From Plecoglossus altivelis (lineage: Eukaryota; Chordata; Actinopteri; Osmeriformes; Plecoglossidae), in NCBI GenBank assembly GCA_036571765.1, contig BROE01000004.1:829016-893015 (forward strand): 64,000 bases of DNA. The letters are read 5' to 3'. Of the stretch, positions 46,773 through 57,944 are shown in pieces. Both the position numbers and the translations under genes were made by a program. Each line of letters opens with the position of its first letter. Position 1 is the stretch's first letter. The notes under the pieces are model-generated. The model searched no databases and was not told the DNA's origin. It saw only the letters and a program-made list of their open reading frames with translations.

Positions 46773-48395
46773 GACTCATGAATCTGGCAACAACTAACCT
46801 GCATTCAAGTGGTACCCGGCTGTCTACGCATCTCTATACACTCGAATTTCGTACTCGATTGATAGATGAGCACCCGTCTAACTGTTATCTGTCTATTGGC
46901 TCGCTTTCTTGATCACTACGGCTGGTGTGATGTGATACCTCTTTCGTGGTTGGTCTCGAGAGAGAGGAGCGAGGAGAGCCGAGAGAGAGAGAAACATACA
47001 GACAGAAAGAAAGAGCTGCCTGAATCAATACTGCAGCAACAAGGGAGAAGTGTCACAGATATGGAGCAGATTCACATCAGGAAAGGCAAACGCCTGTTCT
47101 TTCAAGAAAACATGAAGTCTACCATGTGATCATGTGCTGCAGTGGCAGGGAACATCACAGAAACGGTAACATCAGGAAATGTTTGAGTTCAGAAGTCACA
47201 GTGTGAGGTGAACAACAACATCTTTTCTCCCATAGAGAAATCCTTCAAAACTGCTACAGACCACGCATTCTCTCGACTTTGCATAGTACCATTCTCATCA
47301 GAAAGAGAACGCATGGATTTCGTCAAAATGAGAATCAATGCTAACGACAAAACAGGAGAGGCTAATTGACTCCAACCCAGAGGAAGTTGGATTAATTAGA
47401 GGGCAGAGGAAAGACCCTATAGATTTTTCTTTTAACGGATCTCTCTAATGAGATTTCTCTGTGTATTGTGTCCAGTGTTTATATTACTTTTGCGGATTAA
47501 TGAAGGCAAATTTAAACTGAGACACACAGCAAAAAAAAGCTGGGAAAAGTTTTGAAGCAGGGATCCAATTGGAAACAATAAGTTTGGTCAGAAAGGTTTT
47601 TCAAGCCTTGTTCCAGTTCTGCTTCCGGAGTCATCTTTGTTCTACTCTGTCATCCCCTGCTGACTCTGCAGTGGAGTACAGGTAGACTCGAAGCCCATCT
47701 CCACAGAGACTTCCAGTTAAACAGAGAAGGTGACACTAAAAGACAGGAAATACACCCGCCAGGTCACGCTCTCACCACGGCAACGGCTCCGCGGTCTCCT
47801 CTCATCCTGCGCACACTCAGACATTTGCCGGGAGAGATGGAAACGCACGGATACGGTCTCCGAGGAAGTCCCCCATCGCCATGGAGCCTAACCTCTACTG
47901 AGACACCTGATCTGAATCCAATCACGGCAAGCCGTCTGTGTGTGTGCTCTTAGTGAATGCCAATCACCCAGGAGACAGGCCCCTCTGTCTACACGCATCT
48001 CAAATGTGATCAGTTCTGGCTGAGTCCCTGGTTTATACCCTCCTCTGAGTCCTTCCTCGCGAAGGGAAGGGACCACTTGACACTCTGGCGTTTCTCAACC
48101 ACGGTCATTACAGTTTTTATACAGGTCTTTGCTTTAAATGATTCCGATCCCTCTGTGTGCCTTTGAGAGAACGATGGCAGGATAGCTTGCCAAGCTTTAG
48201 CAGGCCAGGGGATTCGTTTGTCGTGACACGATGTGCTGAAAGATGAGTTGGAAAAATACGGATGGGTCTTCTCTTGTGGTTGTGTTTTCTCACTTCTACA
48301 TGTTTATGTCAATAGAAAATAAACTTGCAGTGAAAGTTGATGTTGAGTTGAAGCACCAGAAATGCCACGTTTGATGTTTCACTGTTCCCCTAAAA
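46773..48395. other. Unique sequence, no supported gene
   Basis: Contains a small GA patch (46960-47000). The 47760-47920 part is GC-richer and open in one minus phase up to a donor-like GTGGTGAGAG, but it has no good acceptor. Not called. Confidence 0.4.
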
Positions 48396-50312
48396 ATAGA
48401 ACGTCTGTCTAGGAGCATTAAAAAAGGCTGTGTGTTGTTGGTTATAGAACGTCTGTCTAGGAGCATTAAAAAAGGCTGTGTGTTGTTGGTTATAGAACGT
48501 CTGTCTAGGAGCATTAAAAAAGGCTGTGTGTTGTTGGTTATAGAACGTCTGTCTAGGAGCATTAAAAAAAGGCTGTGTGTTGTTGGTTATAGAACGTCTG
48601 TCTAGGAGCATTAAAAAAACGCTGTGTGTTGTTGGTTATAGAACGTCTGTCTAGGAGCATTAAAAAAAGGCTGTGTGTTGTTGGTTATAGAACGTCTGTC
48701 TAGGAGCATTAAAAAAGGCTGTGTGTTGTTGGTTATAGAACGTCTGTCTAGGAGCATTAAAAAAACGCTGTGTGTTGTTGGTTATAGAACGTCTGTCTAG
48801 GAGCATTAAAAAAGGCTGTGTGTTGTTGGTTATAGAACGTCTGTCTAGGAGCATTAAAAAAAGGCTGTGTGTTTCCTTTGTTTTGGGTTTAATTTTTTAA
48901 TAAGGAACCGGGGGGGGTTCTTGTTTTTGCTAGGCGGAGGGGGCATTTAAAAAAAAAAAAAAAAAGGGGGGGGGGGCCTTTTTTGTGTGGGGGTTTGTGG
49001 TTTTTTATTTTAAAAGAAAGAAACACAAACGGGGTTTATTCTCTGTCTAGGAGCATTAAGGCCGGTTCTTGTCTGTTGTGTTATAGACACGTCTGTTCTA
49101 GGAGCATTAAAAGGCTGTGGTGTTGTTTGTTATGAACGTCTGTCTAGGAGCATTAAAAAAAGGCTGTGTGTTGTTGGTTATAGAACGTCTGTCTAGGAGC
49201 ATTAAAAAAAGGCTGTGTGTTGTTGGTTATAGAACGTCTGTCTAGGAGCATTAAAAAAGGCTGTGTGTTGTTGGTTATAGAACGTCTGTCTAGGAGCATT
49301 AAAAAAGGCTGTGTGTTGTTGGTTATAGAACGTCTGTCTAGGAGCATTAAAAAAACGCTGTGTGTTGTTGGTTATAGAACGTCTGTCTAGGAGCATTAAA
49401 AAAGGCTGTGTGTTGTTGGTTATAGAACGTCTGTCTAGGAGCATTAAAAAAGGCTGTGTGTTGTTGGTTATAGAACGTCTGTCTAGGAGCATTAAAAAAG
49501 GCTGTGTGTTGTTGGTTATAGAACGTCTGTCTAGGAGCATTAAAAAAGGCTGTGTGTTGTTGGTTATAGAACGTCTGTCTAGGAGCATTAAAAAAGGCTG
49601 TGTGTTGTTGGTTATAGAACGTCTGTCTAGGAGCATTAAAAAAAGGCTGTGTGTTGTTGGTTATAGAACGTCTGTCTAGGAGCATTAAAAAAAGGCTGTG
49701 TGTTGTTGGTTATAGAACGTCTGTCTAGGAGCATTAAAAAAGGCTGTGTGTTGTTGGTTATAGAACGTCTGTCTAGGAGCATTAAAAAAGGCTGTGTGTT
49801 GTTGGTTATAGAACGTCTGTCTAGGAGCATTAAAAAGGCTGTGTGTGTTGTTGGTTATAGAACGTCTGTCTAGGAGCATATAAAAAGGCTTGTGTGTTTG
49901 CTTTGTTAGTAGAACGTGCTGTTTAGGAGCATTAAAAAGGCCTGCTGTGTTTGTTGGTTATGAACGTCTGTCTAGAGCATTTAAAAAAAGGCTTTGTGTT
50001 GTCTGGTTCATGCTTTAGTAGAACGTCTGTCTTAGGGAGCATTGTTTAAAAAAAAAAAGGCTTTTATGTTTTGTTGTTTTTTGTGGTAATGGCCAAAAAC
50101 GCAAAAACAGAGGGAAGCTTACTTTAAATCTTTTCCTTCTTTCCCCCCCTTTTTTGGGGGGGTTGTTATAGAACGTCTGTCTAGGAGCATTAAAAAAGGC
50201 TGTGTGTTGTTGGTTATAGAACGTCTGTCTAGGAGCATTAAAAAAGGCTGTGTGTTGTTGGTTATAGAACGTCTGTCTAGGAGCATTAAAAAAGGCTGTG
50301 TGTTGTTGGTTA
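48396..50312. repeat. 48-bp minisatellite, about 28 intact units plus two corrupted islands
   Basis: The unit contains TATAGAACGTCTGTCTAGGAG, then CATT, an A run and GGCTGTGTGTTGTTGGT. Units are nearly identical, differing mainly in A-run length (6 or 7) and in occasional ACGCTG instead of AGGCTG. Three clean blocks (about 48396-48870, 49137-49855, 50161-50312) are separated by islands (48875-49135 and 49856-50160). In the islands the unit is recognisable only in pieces among long A, G and T homopolymers. Because 48 is divisible by 3, stop-free frames persist on both strands (for example 49202-49636 minus, 144 codons). They reflect the repeat, not a gene. Confidence 0.97.
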
Positions 50313-50413
50313 TATTTGTTGTACGCAAGTTTTTTGTCGCTCTAAAACGTTTGTTGACGACACAGCGCTGTAAATAAGCAGCTGTCACATTCATCTGATT
50401 GTGTTTGTATTAC

Positions 50414-50496
50414 CTCCAGAAAGAGGATGAATAACTGAGGGACGTAAGCTGCAAGAAAAGTCATCACAGGCCACAAATGTGTGACTATCTCTATCG
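50414..50496 (-). CDS. Candidate internal exon encoding a hydrophobic segment (weak)
   Basis: On the minus strand an acceptor-like GTGTCCTTTATCTGCATAG precedes an 83-base segment that ends in GAG/GTAATAC. In one phase it reads 27 codons including IEIVTHLWPVMTFLAAYV and then PQLFILFLE, which has the character of a membrane segment. The same frame is open upstream to 50623. A second acceptor inside (ACTTTTCTTGCAG) would give a shorter exon. Hydrophobic translations are easy to obtain from the T-rich strand of AT-rich DNA and third-position bias is weak, so this is a lead only. It lies just beside the 48-base minisatellite. Confidence 0.2.
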
Positions 50497-50976
50497 CTAT
50501 GCAGATAAAGGACACGACATGAAAAACATGTCCAATATCGCTTGTCTTGAGTTGTGAATGTAATTGGTTTCGTTGTGCGTGATCCTTAAAAAAATAAATA
50601 TATTTACTGTTATCATCATTCACAGTGCTGCTTCCGTCGTTACGGATACATTAGTCAAATCAGCGTTTGTATTTTGAACGTTGTTGGTTTATGTTGTTGT
50701 AGATTAGGACTGATTCCTACACGTTTAGATAATTTCACAAGGTTTACATCGGCTCCGAAAGAACGTCAACAGGAACAAGATCAGAGTTCAATGGATATAC
50801 GCCTGTACTTGTTACAAATGGTAACTTGAAACTGAGGACCCAAAATGTTTCGACATATGACATATGAATTTCCCGATGACAGTAAAACAAACGTACTCTC
50901 ATCAGTCTCCCTATTGAAACACGAACGTAGGACTATTTCACGTAATGATAGCACTTTCAAAAGAATATGTAAATAA
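50497..50976. other. Unique sequence, no supported gene
   Basis: AT-rich unique stretch. Nothing is supported. Confidence 0.5.
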
Positions 50977-51699
50977 CATACATTTATTCGTGCGGTAAGT
51001 AGCGAGTTAAAAATGCAGTTGAACCAGAAGGTGACGGCGCTACGCTCCTACTGCGGTCGTACATCAAAAACCCACGCCTTCCACAGACACAATGTCCCAC
51101 AGATTTATTTTAAGCAGATGAAATGTGGAGCAGAAGTTGATCATTTGTACATTACAGTGTCTTTGTCTCCGCGCACAAGGAACAATATTCTGCTGGAGTT
51201 AATTCACACGCAGCTGGGCTTCGTATTGGATGAAAAGAGGGTGGGGGGGTGGGTGGGATTGGAAACACAAACTCACAATTCTGCTCTTCGCAGGCTGGGG
51301 GAAAAAAGTGATGGATCACCTCCATTTGAATGCAAGGTGGCGTACATTAACATTTGTGCTGTCTTTAAAAACCGACACTTTCCTTTCCATGAATGTAATC
51401 ATACCAAAACCACAGATGCCTGGTCTCCAGGCTGCTGCAGTCAGCATGTCTGCCTGTCCCTAACCCGCCCCAGGATCAGGGCCCTATCAACACTGTTTCA
51501 TCATTTCCACTGTAGATATGCAACTGTGATGGAACTGTTGTGTCGTGTTTTCCATCTTACAGAGAGGGGAAAAAAACTACGAGAGGAGGAAGCCGTGTGT
51601 AAAGGGAAGGACTTATGTCATATCCTGAAGATAAGATATTTATCTTTCTCAAACCACGGTTCAGTGACAGGACTTGTGGGTAGTGTTTTTTTTTAAACC
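50977..51699 (+). other. Longest non-repeat open frame (ATG at 51013, 227 codons), uncertain
   Basis: The frame is open from 50977 to the stop at 51697-51699, with its first ATG at 51013. It is not produced by a tandem repeat, apart from a short G-rich patch at 51240-51257 (VGGWVG). The product is rich in His, Cys, Lys and Arg, with scattered Cys/His but no regular zinc-finger spacing, no signal peptide, no membrane segment and no domain I know. Third-position bias is not evident and no promoter or polyadenylation signal is obvious. A frame this long is somewhat unexpected by chance in AT-leaning DNA. A decayed single-exon gene, a transposon relic or coincidence are all possible. Confidence 0.15.
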
Positions 51700-51962
51700 T
51701 ATGATGTATACGTCAACAAGAAATAAATAATTTTGACAATGGTGACTTAACACATAGCCCGTCCTATATGGCTGACTACAGCAGGTGTGTTTTGATGAAG
51801 ATTGGGTCACACATTCAACGTGGATCTATATTAGGATCTTGATGAGGGAGGTTGTGTTCCCTGAAAGCCCTCTTCTACTCAGGTCCATCTGTTAACACAT
51901 TACCTCTGTGATAAGCATAGCACTTCCTTTTAACATTTTATACCCCAGACTCTTGCCTTGTT

Positions 51963-51963
<1 letters not shown>
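51700..51963. other. Unique spacer
   Basis: No feature is seen. Confidence 0.5.
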
Positions 51964-52025
<62 letters not shown>

Positions 52026-52222
52026 NGAGAGGGAGAGGGAGAGGGAGAGGGAGAGGTAGGAGGGAGAGAAGTAGGGTAAGAGAAAGACGGAGAGAGAGAA
52101 GAAGAGAAAGAGGGGTAGAGAGACCTAGATATAGGGAGATACAGAGACGAGGAAGAGAAAGAGAGGGTAGAAAGAGTCAGAGAGAGGTAGAAAGAGAGAG
52201 GTAGAGAGAGAGAGAGGTACGT
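51964..52222. repeat. (TG)n-(GA)n compound microsatellite and GA-rich tract with a single N
   Basis: TG repeat (about 51964-51986) passes directly into GA repeat (51986-52018), then an N at 52026, (GAGGGA)n and mixed GA-rich sequence. Confidence 0.95.
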
Positions 52223-52317
52223 GCGCACATGCATGTATGTGGGATGTTACTCTCTGGTCAGATTAGTTCATGGCCACAGATGGTAACTTGGAGCAAAGGA
52301 GACATGAAACAGAGAAG

Positions 52318-53096
52318 GGGGGGGAGTGGGGGGAGGGANNNNNNNNNNNNNNNNNNNNNNNNNNNNNNNNNNNNNNNNNNNNNNNNNNNNNNNNNNNNNN
52401 NNNNNNNNNNNNNNNNNNNNNNNNNNNNNNNNNNNNNNNNNNNNNNNNNNNNNNNNNNNNNNNNNNNNNNNNNNNNNNNNNNNNNNNNNNNNNNNNNNNN
52501 NNNNNNNNNNNNNNNNNNNNNNNNNNNNNNNNNNNNNNNNNNNNNNNNNNNNNNNNNNNNNNNNNNNNNNNNNNNNNNNNNNNNNNNNNNNNNNNNNNNN
52601 NNNNNNNNNNNNNNNNNNNNNNNNNNNNNNNNNNNNNNNNNNNNNNNNNNNNNNNNNNNNNNNNNNNNNNNNNNNNNNNNNNNNNNNNNNNNNNNNNNNN
52701 NNNNNNNNNNNNNNNNNNNNNNNNNNNNNNNNNNNNNNNNNNNNNNNNNNNNNNNNNNNNNNNNNNNNNNNNNNNNNNNNNNNNNNNNNNNNNNNNNNNN
52801 NNNNNNNNNNNNNNNNNNNNNNNNNNNNNNNNNNNNNNNNNNNNNNNNNNNNNNNNNNNNNNNNNNNNNNNNNNNNNNNNNNNNNNNNNNNNNNNNNNNN
52901 NNNNNNNNNNNNNNNNNNNNNNNNNNNNNNNNNNNNNNNNNNNNNNNNNNNNNNNNNNNNNNNNNNNNNNNNNNNNNNNNNNNNNNNNNNNNNNNNNNNN
53001 NNNNNNNNNNNNNNNNNNNNNNNNNNNNNNNNNNNNNNNNNNNNNNNNNNNNNNNNNNNNNNNNNNGGGGGGTGTGGGGGGGGAGGTGGGGGGAAC
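52318..53096. repeat. G-rich tract containing an N gap
   Basis: The gap 52339-53066 (728 N) is flanked by GGGGGGAGTGGGGGGAGGG on the left and GGGGGGTGTGGGGGGGGAGG on the right. The missing sequence is probably a G-rich repeat. Open frames that run through the N are meaningless. Confidence 0.9.
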
Positions 53097-54225
53097 GGGA
53101 AGAAAAGAAGGTGCTAATATTCCACGGCATGGAACGTATGTTCTCTTTTGTGCACACTCTGGTCTTTGAGGCCTAGTGACATTATCAAATGGATTGACAT
53201 TTCAAATATTTGCAGTGCTCAGCAGGTTCTAATCCAGAATAGGTGGACCACGGTTTTCTGCCTGTTCGGCCATGCATGTCCATTTAATCACCTCCACAGA
53301 AATGAGATCACATCGCCTCTGCTCCCCAGACCTTTAAATATACAGCCCTGTGGGGAGAGAGCTGAGGAGATGCAACCAACCACAACATCAACACGCAGCT
53401 CCTCTAAGAACCCAAGCCTTTTCTTCGTCACGTCCACGCCACACTGTTGAATACGTAGAAGAAGACAACAGGCATTCTTCAGACACGGTATCAAAGATCA
53501 GAGATGGTGGAGCCATCGTCAAATCGGGCGCGGCTGAATTGCATTAAGTACCTGAGCTTGGTTTTTGGAGTTTGTAAGTCGAAATAATCCACATGTGGTT
53601 GCAGTAGGTTTGCAGGGTGATGACAGCAAAGCCTACTGTTCACTTGTTAAATCTGGTGCTAAGGAAAAACGCAGTGAGATGTACCTTCATAAATAGCAGT
53701 GAAACTAATCTTGCCAAAACAGATTAAGGGCTATGAGTGAACATGGCCCAATTTGCCATCTGCCTGCCCCCAAGTAGAGAGATGTTGGCGGAAGGAGGGA
53801 GGAAAAAACGAATGATATTCACCCATGAACGTCAAGAACTGCTCTAAACTGAGAACAGAAAACCAGGGAGTGTAAAGACTAGTTTTATAATCACTGTCGT
53901 GGGGAAAACCTGTGAGAAATGGTCATTTTCTTGACAGAAAATTAGGTAATATTTTAAGAATAACTTAAGTGCTCGTGGTTGTATGTGTCGCATGGATGAT
54001 TTAATCATACACTGTTTGTCACACGTCATAAAAAGTCCAACTTCCATTTGTACCTTTTCTTTCCTCTCTCCTCTCCTTCCTCCTCCAGTCTGTTTGCAGT
54101 TGCAAGGTGCTACACAGCTGTACAGTTGTAGAGAGGGCATCTGGATGGACCGGTGTGTCTTTCAGTTCCACCTTCATTAGACCCGAGGGAGGGACTTCCT
54201 TGGGCTAGTGGTGTTTCCTTCCTCC
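53097..54225. other. Unique sequence with one isolated strong acceptor
   Basis: At about 54050-54089 a long polypyrimidine tract ends in TCCTCCTCCAG, an excellent acceptor in form. All frames after it end within about 30 codons and no clear donor follows, so no exon is called. Confidence 0.4.
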
Positions 54226-54268
54226 CCCCCTCCCCCCCTCCCTCCCTCCCTCCCTCCCTCCATCCCTC
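54226..54268. repeat. (TCCC)n microsatellite
   Basis: C-rich run followed by about seven CCCT units. Confidence 0.95.
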
Positions 54269-55525
54269 CTCCCCTGCTCCACAAAACAGACATAGTTTGG
54301 CATGGACCTGGAGCTTGATTTACTGCAACCTGCTCTCTTGGCTGGACCAACAGCTGGAAGAGTGGGCCACCACAGGAGAACAACAGCTCTCCTGTCTGCA
54401 GGGGACTGGCTCACATGACAACACTGGTCTTTTCAACAAATACATCAAAACAAACCCCCTGTCCACCCCTCCTTTTTCCTCTTACAGCTGGAACAGTCCA
54501 GGGGAGACGGTGACCAAACTGGTGCAGGGAACCAGCTTCCTTTGAACTCTGCTCAGAGGAAAACCTTGAATCTGACAGCTCTGGCTTCTTCTGGGCAGAT
54601 GTAGTCACATGACGTTAAATATTACTTCCTGCTCTGTCAGCCCTCCAGCAATGACATCATCTTCAGCCTGATTGGTTGGGATGACAAGTCCTTAGATGTT
54701 GTGGCTTTGAGCTACTAGGTGAGGCCCAGCTGCTGACAGCCACAGCTGGAACTCAGACCCGCTCGAAAAGAAACTCATCCAGAAACACGTCCTTCATCGT
54801 CCGAACGTCCCAGGATTTCTGCCGTCCTGCATGGTTAAACAGCTTAAATGAGAGTCCTTACGGAGTGTGACGGAGTCGTCTCCTCCTCTCTCATCCAGAC
54901 TCTAGCTTGTCATTGCTCAGAAAGCTACTGCCTTCCCGGAGAGGAATCTATCTATCTGGGCCTTAGGGCCTCAGGCCCCAGCCTGAGTGCTATACAATTA
55001 AAATACTGCAAGGCTGTCTGAACCGTTTCTCAGTCAACAAATGAGGCGTGCTAAGCAACACCTGAAAACTACTACATTAAAAGTGCTCCATATAGCTGAT
55101 GTGATATCTGCATGTTGGCAGCACAGTTACTCCTACAACTTGCCCTACAGCTACCATTTATTTATTAATACCTTACCTTTATTTCATTTATTTTTTGGGC
55201 CCTTTGTAGAACATGATTAATATATCACAGCACGCCCCAAAGCTGAGAAGGCTTAAAAACCTGCTTGTCTGTGTTTCTGTCCCCTTGAAAAGAGAGGCAT
55301 CAGCAGTATTTGGTTTCATTCTAGAAGCTAAGCCAGTCAAGCAGTCGTCTGACTTTACATTTGCATGCGGAGCTGGAGAGGTGCGTATGGACGTACCTGC
55401 GAGTGTGGCGATGATATCTACATGACAGGTAGACTCCATGCACCATCTCTAAGCCATAATCGCCAGCCGCTGAACTTGAAAGTTAATCTGTGACATCTTC
55501 TCCTGGTTCTGTATCCTATCTGAAG
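54269..55525. other. Unique sequence; several open segments of unclear meaning
   Basis: A second acceptor-like CCTTTTTCCTCTTACAG lies at about 54471-54487 with an open phase of about 37 codons and no donor. The patch 54740-54850 is open and protein-like on both strands, which argues that composition, not coding, is responsible. A GC palindrome-like GGGCCTTAGGGCCTCAGGCCC is at 54959-54979. Confidence 0.35.
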
Positions 55526-55660
55526 GTGTGGACCGTTGGAGCAGCAACAGAGGTCCATCTCTCAGCTGAGTCGTGGATCAGGCCTGTCCTCAGACGCCTA
55601 TTTGTTAGCTGATTCAGCAGCCAAGGACAGGAGGCTGGCAGACCGCGAGGTTGATCCCAG
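55526..55660 (+). CDS. Candidate internal exon, unknown protein
   Basis: A 135-base segment is preceded by TTCTCCTGGTTCTGTATCCT and ATCTGAAG, a fair acceptor, and followed by a near-perfect donor (CCAG/GTAAGTG). One phase is open throughout (1 + 44 codons + 2), including PLEQQQRSISQLSRGSGL, then SSDAYLLADSAAKDRRLADR and EVDPR. The other two phases close. The Gln/Ser-rich then charged sequence resembles a disordered or coiled linker, but I recognise no family. The upstream stop lies just outside the proposed acceptor, which fits an exon boundary. No partner exon could be linked. Confidence 0.27.
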
Positions 55661-56997
55661 GTAAGTGATTAGGTGACTGGAGACAAACTGAGAGAGTGTA
55701 CCCCTCTGTGATTAAAGGCTGGAGCCTTTGACATATGTGATAGCCCTTCTGACTCCTCTGACCCCCTGGTAGAGGAGAGAGAAAATGATGGACTCCTTTA
55801 CTTTATTCCCCATCTACTGTAATTCATAGGTTCAGGGTGAAACATTTGCAAGTTTGGGACACTCTGAAGTGTAGTGCTGGCCCGTACTGTAAAAGTGTTG
55901 AATGCTAGGATATATACAATGTGTTGATGCAGGATCGTTAGAGATGAGAGTACATACAGTTTAACTCAGCAGTCTGGTCGATAAGGTGGTCATGTAAGGG
56001 CAGGTACCCCAGATGAAATGGAAATCTACAATATCTCAAATGGTGGCATCAGCATATCCTGATTAGAGAAATGGACTTGAGTAGCAGTATATATATAAAA
56101 AATAAATCTCTTAAGTGTTAGAGTGCGTGCCAAATGCAGCCACAAACTATTTGAACTATTGTCTACGGAGACACTAAATGTTTACTTACTTCAATCTGTG
56201 ACGCTAAGAGAGTTGCTCTGGACTCAGCGATGCATTTTGCATGGCTGTCAATGCTTCTCATTAATTCAGATGCGGTTTATGGAAATGTAGGCCTCTGTAA
56301 ATGTGGATCAACACTGACAGCCGTTGTCTTAAGATACAGTCAGCAAACAGGTTTTCATTCACCATTCAGCTGATTGTTCCAGTAATCAGTCTGACACATC
56401 CCTTCCGCCGCTTCTTTCGCCACACTGTCGGCGTATAACAGCGGCTGAATTATTCAAATGATCGATATTGTTATCGAAGGGATGAATGAAAGGCTTGTCT
56501 CCGTTGCTTTCTTTAGCTATAACCGAACCCCTCGTCAAACACGCGCGGGAGAAATCAGCAACTTAATGTGGTCCTCTGTTTCCGGGAGATTATGGGAAAA
56601 CCTCTTGGCGTTGCAATAATACAGCAGGCCCGAGGCAGAACTACAGAGCGTCTGGTTGATGACATCTGTACCTGTCAGTAAGATGGATCTCAGCGCGGCA
56701 CAGAACAGCCCACGTACATATTTCAACTGGTGAAAAATAAATAAACAGACGTGTTTTTACTTTTATTTTTAAAACAATGGGTTCTCCTGAGTCGATGCAT
56801 CAGCTCTGTTCTGTCGTATAATACTTATGGAAGTAATCTTGCCGGCACTGAAGGAGAAACATACGACGAAGAGCTAACGTATTATGCTAAGGATCCACAT
56901 CTTACCCACACGGTGATACAGTGAGTGTGTACCTTAAGGAGGTGTCGGAAGAGGATATATGTGGAGTCAGAAATGCTTATGACAGAAACACAGTGGT
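55661..56997. other. Unique sequence, no supported gene
   Basis: Non-repetitive, AT-leaning. No exon follows the donor at 55661 that I can support. Confidence 0.45.
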
Positions 56998-57331
56998 ACT
57001 CTAGCTCTGCTTCGCCTCAACATAGACTCTAGCTCTGCGTTGCCTCAACATGGACTCTAGCTCTGCTTTGCCCCAAAATAGACTCTAGCTCTGCTTTGCC
57101 CCAACATAGACTCTAGCTCTGACTCACCTCAACATAGACTCTAGCTCTGCTTTGCCTCAACATAGACTCTAGCTCTGCTCTACCTCAACATGGACTCTAG
57201 CTCTGCTCTTCCTCAACATGGACTCTAGCTCTGCTTCGCCTCAACATAGACTCTAGCTCTGCTTCGCCTCAACATAGACTCTAGCTCTGCTTTGCCTCAA
57301 CATAGACTCCAGCTCTGCTTTGCCTTAACAG
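56998..57331. repeat. 28-bp minisatellite, about 12 copies
   Basis: Unit ACTCTAGCTCTGCTTTGCCT plus CAACATAG, with a strict 28-base period and a few substitutions (CTTCGCC, CTCTACC, GACTCACC). It ends in a degenerate unit before 57331. Confidence 0.96.
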
Positions 57332-57944
57332 GGACCTATATTAAGCTGGAGCGAGGTTCATTGTTTTCTTTGCCTCACAATACCAGCAGCACAGTCTATG
57401 ATGTGTTCCTCCCTTGGAATTCAAGGCCAAGCTCAAGTAAATTGATCACTCTGTGGTTGTTTGCTCATTAGAGAGGGTATTGTGAAGCGTGACATTAACA
57501 ACACCATCACCTCACTCCTTCTGGGATTTTTGGAGTTGTTTATGCAGTGGACATTAATTTGGAGGAGAGAGGGGGGGGTGGGTGGGTTGGAGTCGAAGAT
57601 GATCCATCACAGGCTGCAGTTAATAAAATTACAGCTCACACCGGATCCCCTCTCTCACTTCCTTCTGATTCATCACCTGCCCCCAGCCCATCCCAACCAC
57701 ACCCCATCAGTCTTGGCCACTGGATACCCCAGTCTGCGAGAGCCAGACTTCAGGGAAATCAAAGGGAAAACCAGTAATGGGATTTTGATTAGCAGACGCT
57801 TTGTGGTGGCAAAGCTTCCCCTTAGGTCTGGATGGGACAGTTGTAAATGAGAATCCACCTTCCGCCTGGGGCAACGGGGGCTCGTGTCAGGTGGCTACTG
57901 ACCAGGAGGGCTGGAGTCAGCTTTGGCTCACTGCTGGGAGAGGC
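57332..57944. other. Unique sequence, no supported gene
   Basis: Contains a GGGGGGGTGGGTGGG patch at 57572-57586. The 129-codon plus frame at 57461-57850 has no recognisable domain. Confidence 0.45.

Noticed and set aside
48296..50394. Long repetitive open frames (units reading like MLLDRRSITNNTQPF) on the minus strand of the 48-base array
   Set aside because: The unit length is a multiple of three and contains no stop in these phases, so the frames follow automatically; they shift phase wherever the A run changes length.
52229..53176. Open frames of 263-315 codons
   Set aside because: Almost entirely N.
54050..54170. Excellent acceptor-like polypyrimidine tract plus AG
   Set aside because: No donor or convincing terminal exon follows; polypyrimidine tracts are abundant in this repeat-rich DNA.
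54740..54850. Protein-like open segments on both strands (e.g. LEKKLIQKHVLHRPN on plus, SWDVRTMKDVFLDEF on minus)
   Set aside because: Both strands look equally coding-like, acceptor or donor support is incomplete and no family is recognised, so neither can be preferred.
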